Source: Cellulosimicrobium sp. ES-005 (GTDB lineage Bacteria > Actinomycetota > Actinomycetes > Actinomycetales > Cellulomonadaceae). From it: DNA of 64,000 bases. The translations under genes were made by a program, and so were the position numbers. Below the pieces are notes generated by a model. The model was not told the DNA's origin and searched no databases. It saw only the letters and a list, made by a program, of their open reading frames with translations. Below are positions 27,072 to 35,595 of the stretch, in pieces; the stretch's first letter is position 1, and the number at the start of each line of letters is the position of its first letter. The DNA lies in NCBI RefSeq assembly GCF_040448685.1, contig NZ_CP159290.1:3906001-3970000 (forward strand), in the 5' to 3' direction.

Positions 27072-27359
27072 ATGAGCCGCACCGATCAGGCGCCGTCGGT
27101 CGACCTCGCCGTCGACCGCGCCCGTGACGGCGAGGCCGCCGTCCAGGTCGAGGCGGCCGAGAGCGAGCTGCGCCGCCTCGGCCTGGAGGACCTGCGGGTC
27201 CACCACCACGGCGACCTCGCCCGGGTCGAGGCTCCCCACACGGAGCTGCCGGTCGTGGCGGCCGAGCCCCTGCGCGGGGAGGTCCTGCGGGCCGTCCGGT
27301 CGGCGGGCTTCCGGCTCGTCGCGCTCGACCTCGGCACCCCGGCGGACCCCGGCACCTGA
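27072..27359 (+). pseudogene. Orphan fragment resembling the C-terminal part of LarE
   Basis: 95 residues. VEAAESELRRLGLEDLRVHH with HGDLARVEAP, then LRAVRSAGFRLVALDL, matches the pattern of the C-terminal segment of LarE, the sacrificial sulfur transferase that makes the lactate racemase cofactor. The N-terminal PP-loop domain with its ATP site is absent, and no frame upstream supplies it. It could be a decayed larE remnant or a small stand-alone domain. It starts at ATG 27072 without a clear ribosome site. The lar cofactor genes are not in the window. Confidence 0.45.
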
Positions 27360-27829
27360 CGCGCCGGCGCGCCCTCCGCGCGCCCTGCCCGGACCGCCGC
27401 CGACGCGGGCCGGGCAGCCGTCGACGGCCCCGTCACGGAACCGTCGCCGGGCGTCGCCCGGCGACGCCGACCGGTGGCAACCGACGGCAACCACGCCCTC
27501 CCGCGCGCCTCGTGCCCGCGCACGACCCGGCACCCGCGGTCCGGTGCGCCTGGTGCCGCGGTCGCTCGTCCAGCGCTGTCAGGTGCAACAAATGGCAACT
27601 CGTTGTCCGTGCCATGGCCCGCACCTACTGTCCATGCCAGGCGCACGGAGAACGAGCTCCGTGCGCAGGACCTCGACCACCGTCCCGTACGACCCCGCGT
27701 CCTCGCCTCACCGGCCCCGCGCCGCCCTCCGCACGAGCCCCTCCCCGGGCCGGAGGCTGCGCCCCGGTGGGCGCACGGTGCCGGCCGCGTCGTCGCCCGG
27801 GAGCCACCAGCAGAAGGGAGGGCGGCACG
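27360..27829. other. Promoter region of the isomerase/importer/oxidoreductase operon
   Basis: 470 bp without a convincing gene. It contains two GGCAAC half-sites 10 bp apart (27476 and 27486), the full operator and promoter at 27584-27631, and a leader of about 200 bp before the first start codon. Confidence 0.5.
27584..27631 (+). promoter_or_regulatory. Promoter and operator of the 27.8-32.6 kb operon
   Basis: Operator GGCAAC-TC-GTTGTC (27594-27607) runs into a -35 TTGTCC (27603-27608), then 17 bp, then TACTGT (27626-27631). The arrangement matches the DUF1080 promoter closely and resembles the lacI promoter. Confidence 0.7.
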
Positions 27830-28657
27830 ATGTGGACGCTCTCGGGCTTCGCCGACGAGATATCGCCCGACGTCGAGACGCAGTGCGTCGTCGCCTCCGA
27901 GCTCGGGCTGGGGTTCGTCGAGCTCCGCAGCGCGTGGGGGACCAACGTGCTCGACCTCGACGACGACCAGCGGGAGCGCGTCGCAAGCCTCCTGCGCGCG
28001 CACGACCTCCGCGTCTCCAGCATCGGGTCTCCCGTCGGCAAGATCTTCGTCGACGAGGACTTCGAGCCCCACCTCGACCGGATGCGGCACGCCGCCCGCG
28101 TCGCACGGGAGCTCGAGGCCCCGTACGTGCGCGTGTTCTCGTTCTTCGTCCGCCCCGGGACCGACCCGGCGTCGTGGCGCGACGTCGTCCTGCGCCGGAT
28201 GGCGGCGCTCGCCGACGTGGCGCGCGCGGCCGGCGTCGTGCTGGTCCACGAGAACGAGAAGGACATCTACGGGGACGTGCCCGAGCGCTGCCTGGACGTC
28301 GTGGAGTCGGTGGGCTCGCCGCACCTGGCGCTCGCGTGGGACTCGGCGAACTTCGTCCAGGTGGGCGTGCGGCCCTTCACCGACGGCTACGCGCTGCTGC
28401 GCCCGTACCTGGAGTACGTCCAGGTGAAGGACGCGCTCGCGGCGACGGGCGCCGTCGTGCCCGCCGGGCGCGGTGACGGTGAGGTCCCGGAGACCGTGCG
28501 GGCCCTGCGCGACGACGGCTTCGACGGGTTCTTCTCGCTCGAGCCGCACCTGAGCGACGCCCACAGCCTCGGCGGGTTCTCCGGGCCGGAGCTGTTCACC
28601 GAGGCCTGGGAGGCGTTCACCACGATCCTCGACGCCGAGGCGGTGCCCTTCCGATGA
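27830..28657 (+). CDS. Sugar phosphate isomerase/epimerase-type TIM-barrel protein
   Basis: 275 residues with the AP-endonuclease-2-like TIM barrel. MWTLSGFADEISPDVETQ opens the barrel, VVLVHENEKDIYGD supplies the first metal-binding Glu, LALAWDSANFVQVG the Asp, VQVKDALAATGAVVPAGRGDG the HVKD-like and GxGxG parts, and FFSLEPHLSDAH the last Glu. Members isomerise or epimerise sugars, or eliminate across 3-keto-sugars. GGGAGG lies before ATG 27830. First gene of the operon: its ATGA end overlaps the permease start. Combined with Gfo/Idh and DUF1080 partners, a 3-keto-glycoside lyase or isomerase role is attractive but unproven. Confidence 0.85.
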   Translation: MWTLSGFADEISPDVETQCVVASELGLGFVELRSAWGTNVLDLDDDQRERVASLLRAHDLRVSSIGSPVGKIFVDEDFEPHLDRMRHAARVARELEAPYVRVFSFFVRPGTDPASWRDVVLRRMAALADVARAAGVVLVHENEKDIYGDVPERCLDVVESVGSPHLALAWDSANFVQVGVRPFTDGYALLRPYLEYVQVKDALAATGAVVPAGRGDGEVPETVRALRDDGFDGFFSLEPHLSDAHSLGGFSGPELFTEAWEAFTTILDAEAVPFR

Positions 28658-29613
28658 CCGACGCTCCCCGCCCGGGCACCCCACCCACGACCAGGACCAC
28701 GACCATGGAGGACCGCACGATGACGACTGCCCAGGAAGTGCGACCGGCCAGCCAGGAGGCGCGCCCGCCCGTCGGGGCGGCCCGGCGCCCCGGCCCGCGC
28801 ACGCGCGGCACGACGTCGGCCGGCAGCCGGGTGGCGGCGGTCGCCTCGGCGGCCTGGCGTCCCGCGCTGGTGCTGCTCGCGCTGTTCGCCGTGTGGTGGT
28901 TCGTCGCGTGGCGCGAGCTCGTGCCGGCGTACCTGGTCCCGTCGCCGGGAGCCGTCTGGGACACGATGGTCGAGGACTGGGCCATGCTCGCCGAGCACAC
29001 CTGGGTGACCACGATGGAGACGGTCGTCGGGTTCGTGCTCGCCTCCGTGATCGGCGTCGCGACGGCGGTCCTGCTCGTCTACTCGCCGACGGCCGAGAAG
29101 TCGCTGTACCCGCTCATCCTCTTCGCCCAGGTGATCCCCAAGATCGCGATCGCTCCGATCCTCGTGGTCTGGTTCGGGTTCGGCGCCGCCCCCAAGATCA
29201 TCCTCGCGGTGCTCATCGCGTTCTTCCCGGTCGTGGTCTCGGCCGTCGCCGGGCTGCGGTCGATCGACCCGGAGCTGCTGGAGATGTCGGCGACCATGGG
29301 CGCGTCGCGCTGGAAGACCTTCCGCAAGATCCGCTTCCCGGGGTCGCTGCCCCAGCTCATGTCCGGGCTCAAGGTCGCCGTCACGCTCGCGGTGGTGGGG
29401 GCGGTCGTCGGCGAGTTCGTCGGCGCCGACCGCGGCCTCGGGTACGTGCTGCTCCTCGCGAGCGGCAACCTCGACGCGCCGCTCCTGTTCGCCGACCTCA
29501 TCCTCATGTCGCTCATCGGCGTCGTGCTGTTCCTCCTCGTCGAGCTGCTGGAGCGGCTCCTCATCCCGTGGCACGCGTCGCGGCGCGGGAACCTCGTCCT
29601 CGCGTCCTCCTGA
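28654..29613 (+). CDS. NitT/TauT-family ABC transporter permease
   Basis: 319 residues. A long Thr/Arg/Pro-rich cytoplasmic start (about 1-58) is followed by about six membrane helices, beginning PALVLLALFAVWWFVAW. The EAA loop reads SATMGASRWKTFRKIRFPGS, and VWFGFGAAPKIILAVLIAFFP is typical of the SsuC/ThiX branch. Internal in-frame ATGs at 28705 and 28720 could be the true start; ATG 28654 overlaps the previous stop. A 10-bp hairpin separates it from the binding-protein gene. Confidence 0.87.
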   Translation: MTDAPRPGTPPTTRTTTMEDRTMTTAQEVRPASQEARPPVGAARRPGPRTRGTTSAGSRVAAVASAAWRPALVLLALFAVWWFVAWRELVPAYLVPSPGAVWDTMVEDWAMLAEHTWVTTMETVVGFVLASVIGVATAVLLVYSPTAEKSLYPLILFAQVIPKIAIAPILVVWFGFGAAPKIILAVLIAFFPVVVSAVAGLRSIDPELLEMSATMGASRWKTFRKIRFPGSLPQLMSGLKVAVTLAVVGAVVGEFVGADRGLGYVLLLASGNLDAPLLFADLILMSLIGVVLFLLVELLERLLIPWHASRRGNLVLASS

Positions 29614-29638
29614 CACGCCCCTGACCCACCCCAGAGTT

Positions 29639-29662
29639 CGCCGCCTCGACGACGAGGCGGCG
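29639..29662 (+). terminator. Intra-operon hairpin between permease and binding-protein genes
   Basis: CGCCGCCTCG and CGAGGCGGCG form a perfect 10-bp stem with a 4-nt loop, ending 20 bp before the start of the binding-protein gene. It may set different expression levels by attenuation or by protecting a processed 5' end of the binding-protein mRNA. Confidence 0.55.
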
Positions 29663-29682
29663 CGAGCAGAAGGAGTCTTCCC

Positions 29683-30705
29683 ATGCGTGGTGCACGTCTG
29701 ACAGTCTCGCTGGCCGCGGCCGGCGTCGTGGTGGCGGGGACGGCGGCCTGCGGGCAGTCGGCCGACCCGTCCGGGCCCGCGGAGGGCGAGGGCGGCCTCA
29801 CCGAGGTCACCGTCACCCTCAACTGGGTGCCCTACGGCGAGCACGCGCCGTTCTACTACGGCGTCGAGCAGGGCATCTTCGAGGAGGAGGGCATCGACCT
29901 CACGATCCAGCCGGGCAACGGGTCGGGGAACACGGTCCAGCAGGTCGCGCAGCGCAACACCGACTTCGGCTGGGCCGACACGCCACCGCTCGCGAACGCC
30001 ATCAGCTCGGGCATGCCGGTGCGCAGCGTGGGCGTGTTCCTCCAGACCGGGCCCAGCTCGGTCGAGTTCTTCGCCGACCAGGGCATCACCGAGCCCGCCG
30101 ACCTGGTGGGCAAGACGGTCGGCGGCACGCCGGGCGACGCGATGTACGGGACGTTCCCGGCCTGGCTGGAGCTCAACGGCGTCGACCCGGCCGACGTGAC
30201 CGTGGTCAACGTCGACGCCGCGGGCAAGATCGCCGCGCTCATCGAGGGCAAGGTTGACGCGATCCAGGGGTTCCACCACGACCAGGCGCCGACGATCGAG
30301 AACCAGACCGGCGAGGAGGTCGACGCGCTGCCCTTCGCGGACTTCGGCATGAACCTGCTCGGTACCGGCCTGGTGGCCAACGAGAAGCTCATCGCGGACG
30401 ACCCGGAGCTCGTCGAGGCGATGGTGCGCGCGACGTCGCGGGCGTTCCTCGGGGCGTCCGAGGACCCGGGCGCGGCGGTCGCGGCCATGGCCGCGGGCGC
30501 CGAGCAGGCGCCCGACGAGGCGGTGCTGGCGGCCCAGCTCGCCGCGACGATCGACCTGCTGAACCTCGAGGACGCCCCCGCACCCGGCGTGAACACCGAG
30601 GAGCAGTGGACGGACACCCTGACGTTCCTGTCCGAGAACACGGACTTCGACGGCGGCACGACCCCGACCGACTTCTGGGACGGCGCGTTCGGGGCGGACC
30701 TGTGA
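29683..30705 (+). CDS. NMT1/THI5-like ABC transporter substrate-binding lipoprotein
   Basis: 340 residues. The signal peptide ends at GTAAC with Cys23 as lipidation site. The mature domain begins EVTVTLNWVPYGEHAPFYYG and continues with GVEQGIFEEEGIDLTIQPGNGSG, the standard NMT1/THI5 opening used by hydroxymethylpyrimidine, riboflavin and related binders. FGWADTPPLANAISSGMPVRSVG and KVDAIQGFHHDQAPTIENQ follow. AGAAGGAG precedes the ATG. Thiamine or flavin precursors are the usual ligands of relatives, but the operon partners (isomerase, Gfo/Idh enzyme, LacI control) argue for a sugar-like ligand. Confidence 0.87.
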   Translation: MRGARLTVSLAAAGVVVAGTAACGQSADPSGPAEGEGGLTEVTVTLNWVPYGEHAPFYYGVEQGIFEEEGIDLTIQPGNGSGNTVQQVAQRNTDFGWADTPPLANAISSGMPVRSVGVFLQTGPSSVEFFADQGITEPADLVGKTVGGTPGDAMYGTFPAWLELNGVDPADVTVVNVDAAGKIAALIEGKVDAIQGFHHDQAPTIENQTGEEVDALPFADFGMNLLGTGLVANEKLIADDPELVEAMVRATSRAFLGASEDPGAAVAAMAAGAEQAPDEAVLAAQLAATIDLLNLEDAPAPGVNTEEQWTDTLTFLSENTDFDGGTTPTDFWDGAFGADL

Positions 30706-31517
30706 CCGCGACCGAGCTCACCGCCCCCGTCGACGCGGTCGGCGCCGACCCCATCATCGAGGTCCGCGACCTCACGATGCGCTTCACGTCGAAGCGGTCC
30801 GAGACCGTGGCGCTCGACGACGTCTCCCTGAGCGTCCAGCCGGGCGAGTTCGTCACGATCGTCGGGCCGTCCGGCTGCGGCAAGTCGACGCTGCTGAAGA
30901 TCGTCGCGGGCCTCACGGCCTACACCGAGGGCGAGGTGCGCCTGTACGGGCAGCCCGTCACGCGCCCGCAGCGCGAGATCGGGTTCGCGTTCCAGCGCTC
31001 GGCGCTGCTCGAGTGGCGCGGGGTGCGCAAGAACATCCTGCTCCAGGCGGAGATGCGGGGCATGGACAAGCGCCGGGCGCAGGAGCGTGCGGACGCGCTC
31101 ATCGCCCTGACCGGGCTCACGGGCTTCGAGAAGGCGCTGCCGCACGAGCTGTCCGGCGGCATGCAGCAGCGCGTCGCGCTGTGCCGGGCCCTGCTGCACG
31201 AGCCGCGCGTCCTGCTCATGGACGAGCCGTTCGGCGCGCTCGACGCACTCACGCGCGAGCAGATGAACATCGAGATGAACCGCATCTGGCGCGAGACCGG
31301 CACGACCATCGTGCTCGTCACGCACTCGGTGCCCGAGGCGGTGTTCCTCGGGAGCCGGATCGTCGTCATGAGCCCGCGCCCCGGACGGATCGTCGAGACC
31401 CTCGAGCCCGGGCTGCCCGACGAGCGCGACTACGGCACGACGCTCGTCGACCCCCGGTTCACGGGTGCCGCCGAGCGGCTGCGCGACCTGCTCGGCGCCA
31501 GCCACGTCGCCGAGTGA
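30702..31517 (+). CDS. NitT/TauT-family ABC transporter ATP-binding protein
   Basis: 271 residues from GTG 30702, overlapping the SBP stop. Walker A GPSGCGKST (55-63), Q-loop GFAFQRSALLEW, signature LSGGMQQRVALCRAL, Walker B VLLMDEPFGALDALT, and H-loop IVLVTHSVPEAVF. The SVPEAVFLGSRIVVMS segment is typical of the NitT/TauT ATPases. It energises the permease encoded at 28654. Its stop overlaps the GTG of the oxidoreductase gene. Confidence 0.9.
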   Translation: MTATELTAPVDAVGADPIIEVRDLTMRFTSKRSETVALDDVSLSVQPGEFVTIVGPSGCGKSTLLKIVAGLTAYTEGEVRLYGQPVTRPQREIGFAFQRSALLEWRGVRKNILLQAEMRGMDKRRAQERADALIALTGLTGFEKALPHELSGGMQQRVALCRALLHEPRVLLMDEPFGALDALTREQMNIEMNRIWRETGTTIVLVTHSVPEAVFLGSRIVVMSPRPGRIVETLEPGLPDERDYGTTLVDPRFTGAAERLRDLLGASHVAE

Positions 31518-32620
31518 GCGCGTCCGTGCGGTCGGCTCCGGAGGACGCCGGACCCGTCGTCGGCGTCGGGATCGTCGGGATGGGCAGCATCGGCGTGCTG
31601 CACGCGCGGGCGCTGCGTGATCTGGCGCCGCGTGCGCGGCTCGTCGCGTACTCCGGCGGCGCGGTGCTCGACGACGACGTGACGCCGGCCGGACCGGCGG
31701 CGCACGTGGCGCCGGACGAGGTGGTCCGCCATGAGGGCGTCGACGTCGTGGCGATCTGCACGCCGAGCGGGAGCCACGCGCGCCTCGCGCTCGCGGCGCT
31801 CGCGGCAGGCAGGCACGTCGTCGTGGAGAAGCCGCTCGCGGTGACCGTCGAGGACGCCCTCCGCGTCGAGCGGGAGGCGCGCGAGCGGGGCCTGGTCGTC
31901 TCGATGGTCTCGCAGCGCCGCTTCGAGCCCCCGCACCAGGCGCTCCGGCGCGCGCTCGACGACGGCGCCCTCGGGGAGCTGCGCCTCGTCGCGACGCACG
32001 TGCCCTGGTACCGCGACGACGACTACTACGCCGCGGCGCGGTGGCGGTCGTCCACGGCGGAGGGCGGCGGGTCGCTCATGAACCAGGGCGTGCACAACGT
32101 CGACCTCCTGCGCTGGCTGTGCGGGCCGGTCGAGTCGGTCACCGCGCAGGCCGGGACGCTCGCGCGCGGGGGAGTGCTCGGCGAGGCCCCGGGGGACCTC
32201 GCCGAGGACACGACCGTGGCGACGCTGCGCCTCGCGTCGGGCGCGCTCGGCGTCGTCACGACGACGACGGCCACGCCCCCGGGCTTCCCCGCGACCCTCG
32301 CTCTCCACGGGTCGCGCGGCTCGGTGGAGCTCGCGCAGGACGAGGTCCTCCGATGGGACGTGCCGGGCGTCCCGGCGCCCACGTCGGGATCCTCGGCGGG
32401 CGGCGCGGCCGACCCGCTCGCGATCGGGCACGCCGGCCACCGCGTGCAGTGGGAGCGGGTGCTCGCGGCCCTGGACGGCACGGCACCGCCACCGGTCGAC
32501 GCCGCCGACGCCGTGGAGACCGTCCGGCTCCTGTGCGCGATCCGCGAGGCTGCCGCGACCGGGCGGGTCGTCCGCCCGGCCGACCTCGCGGGGCCCAGAG
32601 TGCCGACGCCGGTGCGGTGA
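31514..32620 (+). CDS. Gfo/Idh/MocA-family oxidoreductase
   Basis: 368 residues from GTG 31514. An N-terminal Rossmann fold (VGVGIVGMGSIGVLHARAL) binds NAD(P). HVVVEKPLAVTVEDA carries the conserved EKP motif with Lys106. The C-terminal half has RWRSSTAEGGGSLMNQGVHNVDLL with the catalytic-site GxxxNQGxH pattern. Such enzymes oxidise or reduce sugar hydroxyls, commonly at C3 of glucosides or C1 of inositols. Last gene of the five-gene operon beginning at 27830. Together with the TIM-barrel protein and the co-regulated DUF1080 enzyme, C3 oxidation is a reasonable guess. Confidence 0.9.
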   Translation: MSASVRSAPEDAGPVVGVGIVGMGSIGVLHARALRDLAPRARLVAYSGGAVLDDDVTPAGPAAHVAPDEVVRHEGVDVVAICTPSGSHARLALAALAAGRHVVVEKPLAVTVEDALRVEREARERGLVVSMVSQRRFEPPHQALRRALDDGALGELRLVATHVPWYRDDDYYAAARWRSSTAEGGGSLMNQGVHNVDLLRWLCGPVESVTAQAGTLARGGVLGEAPGDLAEDTTVATLRLASGALGVVTTTTATPPGFPATLALHGSRGSVELAQDEVLRWDVPGVPAPTSGSSAGGAADPLAIGHAGHRVQWERVLAALDGTAPPPVDAADAVETVRLLCAIREAAATGRVVRPADLAGPRVPTPVR

Positions 32621-32655
32621 CGCCGTCGGCACGCGCGCCGTCCTGCGAATCCCGC

Positions 32656-32726
32656 TGCGAACGTTTGCAAACCTCTGCATACGGAGACCTCAGTACCCAG
32701 ATCCGCCATGACTACAATCGTTCGCA
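32656..32726 (+). promoter_or_regulatory. uxuBA promoter with two UxuR-like operators
   Basis: TGCGAACGTTTGCA (32656-32669) and TACAATCGTTCGCA (32713-32726) repeat exactly the two words found between uxaC and lacI, again 57 bp apart. TACAAT is the likely -10 of uxuBA. Confidence 0.75.
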
Positions 32727-32805
32727 TTCCCTGCTCCCCGGGGCTCGTCCCCGGTCCGACCACCCGGTGACACCGTCGCCGACCCGAGACCCCGCTGGAG
32801 GCCGC

Positions 32806-34446
32806 GTGACAGCCCCGACCGACGTCCCGAGCCGACCCGGCCCGACGTCGTCCGCTGCGACGCCGGCGGACGCCGCGCGATCGGCGCGACCGCGTCTGCG
32901 CCGCGCCGCCCGTCCCGCGTTCCCGCCGGCGCCCGTCCTCCCGACGCAGGTCGGGATCGTCCACCTCGGGATCGGCGCCTTCCACCGCGCGCACCAGGCG
33001 GTCGTCACCGAGGACGCCGCGCGCGCCACGGGCGAGACCTGCTGGGGCATCCTCGGCGTGACGCAGCGCTCCGCGTCGGTCCGCGACCAGCTCCGACCGC
33101 AGGACGGGGTCTACACCGTGCTGACCGTCGGGCCCGACGGCGCGTCCCCGCGCGTGGTGGGGTCGGTGACCGACGTCGCGTGGCCGGCCGAGGAGACGCC
33201 GCGCGTCCTCGCAGCGCTCGCCGCACCGACGACCCACGTCGTGACGCTCACGGTCACCGAGAAGGGGTACGCGCGCCGGGCCGACGGTCACCTCGACGTC
33301 GACGCGGTCGCGGGCGACCTCGAGGTGCTGCGCCGCGAGGAGGCGGCGACGAGCTCTCCGGGCGGGGGCGCGCCGGGCGTGGGTGTCCCGGGCGACGCCG
33401 CGGAGGAGGACGCCCACGGCGTCGCGGCGACCAGCGCCGTCGGGCTCCTCGTGCGCGGGCTCGCGGCGCGGCGTCGGGCCGAGGGCGCGCCCCTGACCGT
33501 GCTGAGCTGCGACAACCTCGCCGACAACGGGCACGTGCTCGCCCGGCTCGTGGGCGAGGCGGTCGACGCCGCACTCCCGGGCGCCGAGGGAGATGCGCTG
33601 CGCGCCTGGCTCGCCGCGTCGGTGACCTTCCCGTGCAGCATGGTCGACCGCATCGTGCCGGCCACGACGCCCGCGCAGCGCGACGAGGTCGAGACGCTGC
33701 TCGGCGCGCGCGACGAGGGCCTGGTCGTGGCGGAGCCGTTCCTCCAGTGGGTGATCGAGGACCGCTTCGCCGGGCCGCGCCCCGCCTGGGAGCGAGGCGG
33801 GGCGACGCTCACGCGCGACGTCGCGCCCTACGAGCGCGCGAAGCTGCGCCTGCTCAACGGGGCGCACTCCTACCTCGCGTACGCGGGCTCGCTCGCCGGG
33901 CACACGACGATCGCCGAGGCCGTCGCCGACCCGGCGCTCGCCGCGGGCGCCCGGGCGCTCCAGGCCGACGCGCTCGCGACGCTCGACGCGCCGGACGGCG
34001 TCGACCTCGCCGCGTACGCGCAGACGCTGCTCGACCGGTTCGCCAACCCCGCGACGGGGCACACGACGCGACAGGTCGCGGCGGACGGCACGCAGAAGAT
34101 CCCGTTCCGCTGGGGCGCGACGCTCGCCGACCTCCTCGCGGCGCGCCCGGACGCCTCGGCGCCGCAGGGCGTCGTGGCGGCGCTCGCCGCGTGGGCCGGG
34201 TACGTCGTCGCGGAGGTGCGCGCGGGCCGCACGGTGGACGACCCGCGCGGCGACGAGCTGGGCGCGGTGGTCGCGGGCGCGCCCGACGCCGCGGCGGCCG
34301 TCCGCGCGCTCGTCCGCCTCCCCGGCCTGCTGCCCGGGGTCCCGGACGCGCGCCTGGACGAGATCGCCGACGGGGCCGTCGCTGCGGCCGTCGGCGCGAG
34401 CACGACCGGCACGACCGGCACGACGAACGAGGAGGCTGCGCCGTGA
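32806..34446 (+). CDS. uxuB: Mannitol dehydrogenase-family fructuronate reductase
   Basis: 546 residues. The long-chain polyol dehydrogenase fold starts with GIVHLGIGAFHRAHQAV (NAD site). VLSCDNLADNG and VTFPCSMVDRIVP are conserved, and VAPYERAKLRLLNGAHSYLAY carries the catalytic Lys/Asn/His cluster. It reduces fructuronate to mannonate (or tagaturonate to altronate). The next gene, a mannonate dehydratase, favours fructuronate. An alanine/arginine-rich N-terminal tail of about 45 residues and a Gly/Ala insert around 185-200 are additions. GTG 32806 has GGAGG 4 nt upstream. Controlled with uxaC by a shared operator pair. Confidence 0.9.
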   Translation: MTAPTDVPSRPGPTSSAATPADAARSARPRLRRAARPAFPPAPVLPTQVGIVHLGIGAFHRAHQAVVTEDAARATGETCWGILGVTQRSASVRDQLRPQDGVYTVLTVGPDGASPRVVGSVTDVAWPAEETPRVLAALAAPTTHVVTLTVTEKGYARRADGHLDVDAVAGDLEVLRREEAATSSPGGGAPGVGVPGDAAEEDAHGVAATSAVGLLVRGLAARRRAEGAPLTVLSCDNLADNGHVLARLVGEAVDAALPGAEGDALRAWLAASVTFPCSMVDRIVPATTPAQRDEVETLLGARDEGLVVAEPFLQWVIEDRFAGPRPAWERGGATLTRDVAPYERAKLRLLNGAHSYLAYAGSLAGHTTIAEAVADPALAAGARALQADALATLDAPDGVDLAAYAQTLLDRFANPATGHTTRQVAADGTQKIPFRWGATLADLLAARPDASAPQGVVAALAAWAGYVVAEVRAGRTVDDPRGDELGAVVAGAPDAAAAVRALVRLPGLLPGVPDARLDEIADGAVAAAVGASTTGTTGTTNEEAAP

Positions 34447-35564
34447 AGATGGGGTTCCGCTGGTACGGGGAGGGGAACGACACGGTCACGCTCGACCACG
34501 TGCGCCAGGTCCCCGGCGTGGAGACGATCGTGTGGAGCCTGCACGGCAAGCAGGCCGGCGAGGTGTGGGAGCAGGCGGAGATCGACGCCGAGGTCGCGAC
34601 GATCACCGGGCTGAGCGACGAGGCCCGCGCGCGCGGGATCACCCGGACCTTCGACGCCGAGGTGGTCGAGTCCGTCAACGTGCACGAGTCGATCAAGCTC
34701 GGCAAGACCGTCCTCGGGCGCAGCCGCGACGAGGCGATCGAGAACTACGTGACGACGATCCGCCGGCTGGGCCGGGCCGGGGTGAAGGTCGTCTGCTACA
34801 ACTTCATGCCCGTCTTCGACTGGCTGCGCACCGACCTGTGGCGCCCGCTGCCCGACGGCTCGACCGCGCTGTTCTTCGAGCGGGCCGTCGTGGACGCGCT
34901 CTCGCCGCAGAGCCTCATCGCCGACATGGAGGCGAACACGCACGGCCTCACGCTGCCCGGCTGGGAGCCCGAGCGGCTCGCGAGCTTCGCCGAGCTCGAC
35001 GCCGCCTACGAGGGCGTGACGCGCGAGGACATGTACGCCCACTACCGGTACTTCCTCGACGCCGTGATCCCCGCGTGCGAGGAGGCCGACGTCAAGCTCG
35101 GCGTGCACCCCGACGACCCGCCCTACGACGTGTTCGGCTGGCCTCGCGTCGTGTCGACGAAGGACGACCTCGCGCGCGTGCTGTCCCTCCACGACAGCCC
35201 GTACCACGGCCTGACGCTGTGCCTCGGCAGCTTCTCGGCGAACCCCGACCAGGACGCGGTCGACGCCGTGCGCACGTTCATGGACCGCATCCACTTCACG
35301 CACGTGCGCAACATCAAGCACCTGGGGAACGGCGACTTCACCGAGGTCGCGCACCGCGCGTGCGAGGGCAGCGTCGACACGACGGGCATCATGCGCGCGT
35401 ACGCCGAGGCGGGCTACCAGGGCTACGTGCGCCCCGACCACGGCCGGCACCTGTGGGACGAGAACACGACGAACAAGCCCCGCCCCGGCTACGGCCTGTA
35501 CGACCGCGCGCTCGGCGTCCAGTACCTGCTCGGCGCCTGGGACGCGTTCCGGTACGACGCCTGA
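34443..35564 (+). CDS. uxuA: Mannonate dehydratase
   Basis: 373 residues. It converts D-mannonate to 2-keto-3-deoxygluconate. MGFRWYGEGNDTVTLDHVRQ and VPGVETIVWSLHGKQAGEVW are the usual UxuA opening. VKLGVHPDDPPYDVFGWPRV with the His/Asp metal ligands and FTHVRNIKHLG complete the TIM-barrel active site. GTG 34443 overlaps the uxuB stop and GAGGAGG lies upstream; ATG 34449 is an alternative. With uxaC and uxuB it completes glucuronate to KDG. The kinase and aldolase for KDG are not in the window. Confidence 0.95.
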   Translation: MKMGFRWYGEGNDTVTLDHVRQVPGVETIVWSLHGKQAGEVWEQAEIDAEVATITGLSDEARARGITRTFDAEVVESVNVHESIKLGKTVLGRSRDEAIENYVTTIRRLGRAGVKVVCYNFMPVFDWLRTDLWRPLPDGSTALFFERAVVDALSPQSLIADMEANTHGLTLPGWEPERLASFAELDAAYEGVTREDMYAHYRYFLDAVIPACEEADVKLGVHPDDPPYDVFGWPRVVSTKDDLARVLSLHDSPYHGLTLCLGSFSANPDQDAVDAVRTFMDRIHFTHVRNIKHLGNGDFTEVAHRACEGSVDTTGIMRAYAEAGYQGYVRPDHGRHLWDENTTNKPRPGYGLYDRALGVQYLLGAWDAFRYDA

Positions 35565-35595
35565 CGACTCGGCACGAGCTGCGGGACGCTCTGCG

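Noticed and set aside
26827-27075. 82-codon frame ending in ATGA overlap with the LarE-like fragment
   Set aside because: Arg/Pro-rich without conserved features and covers the operator region; the overlap is probably chance.
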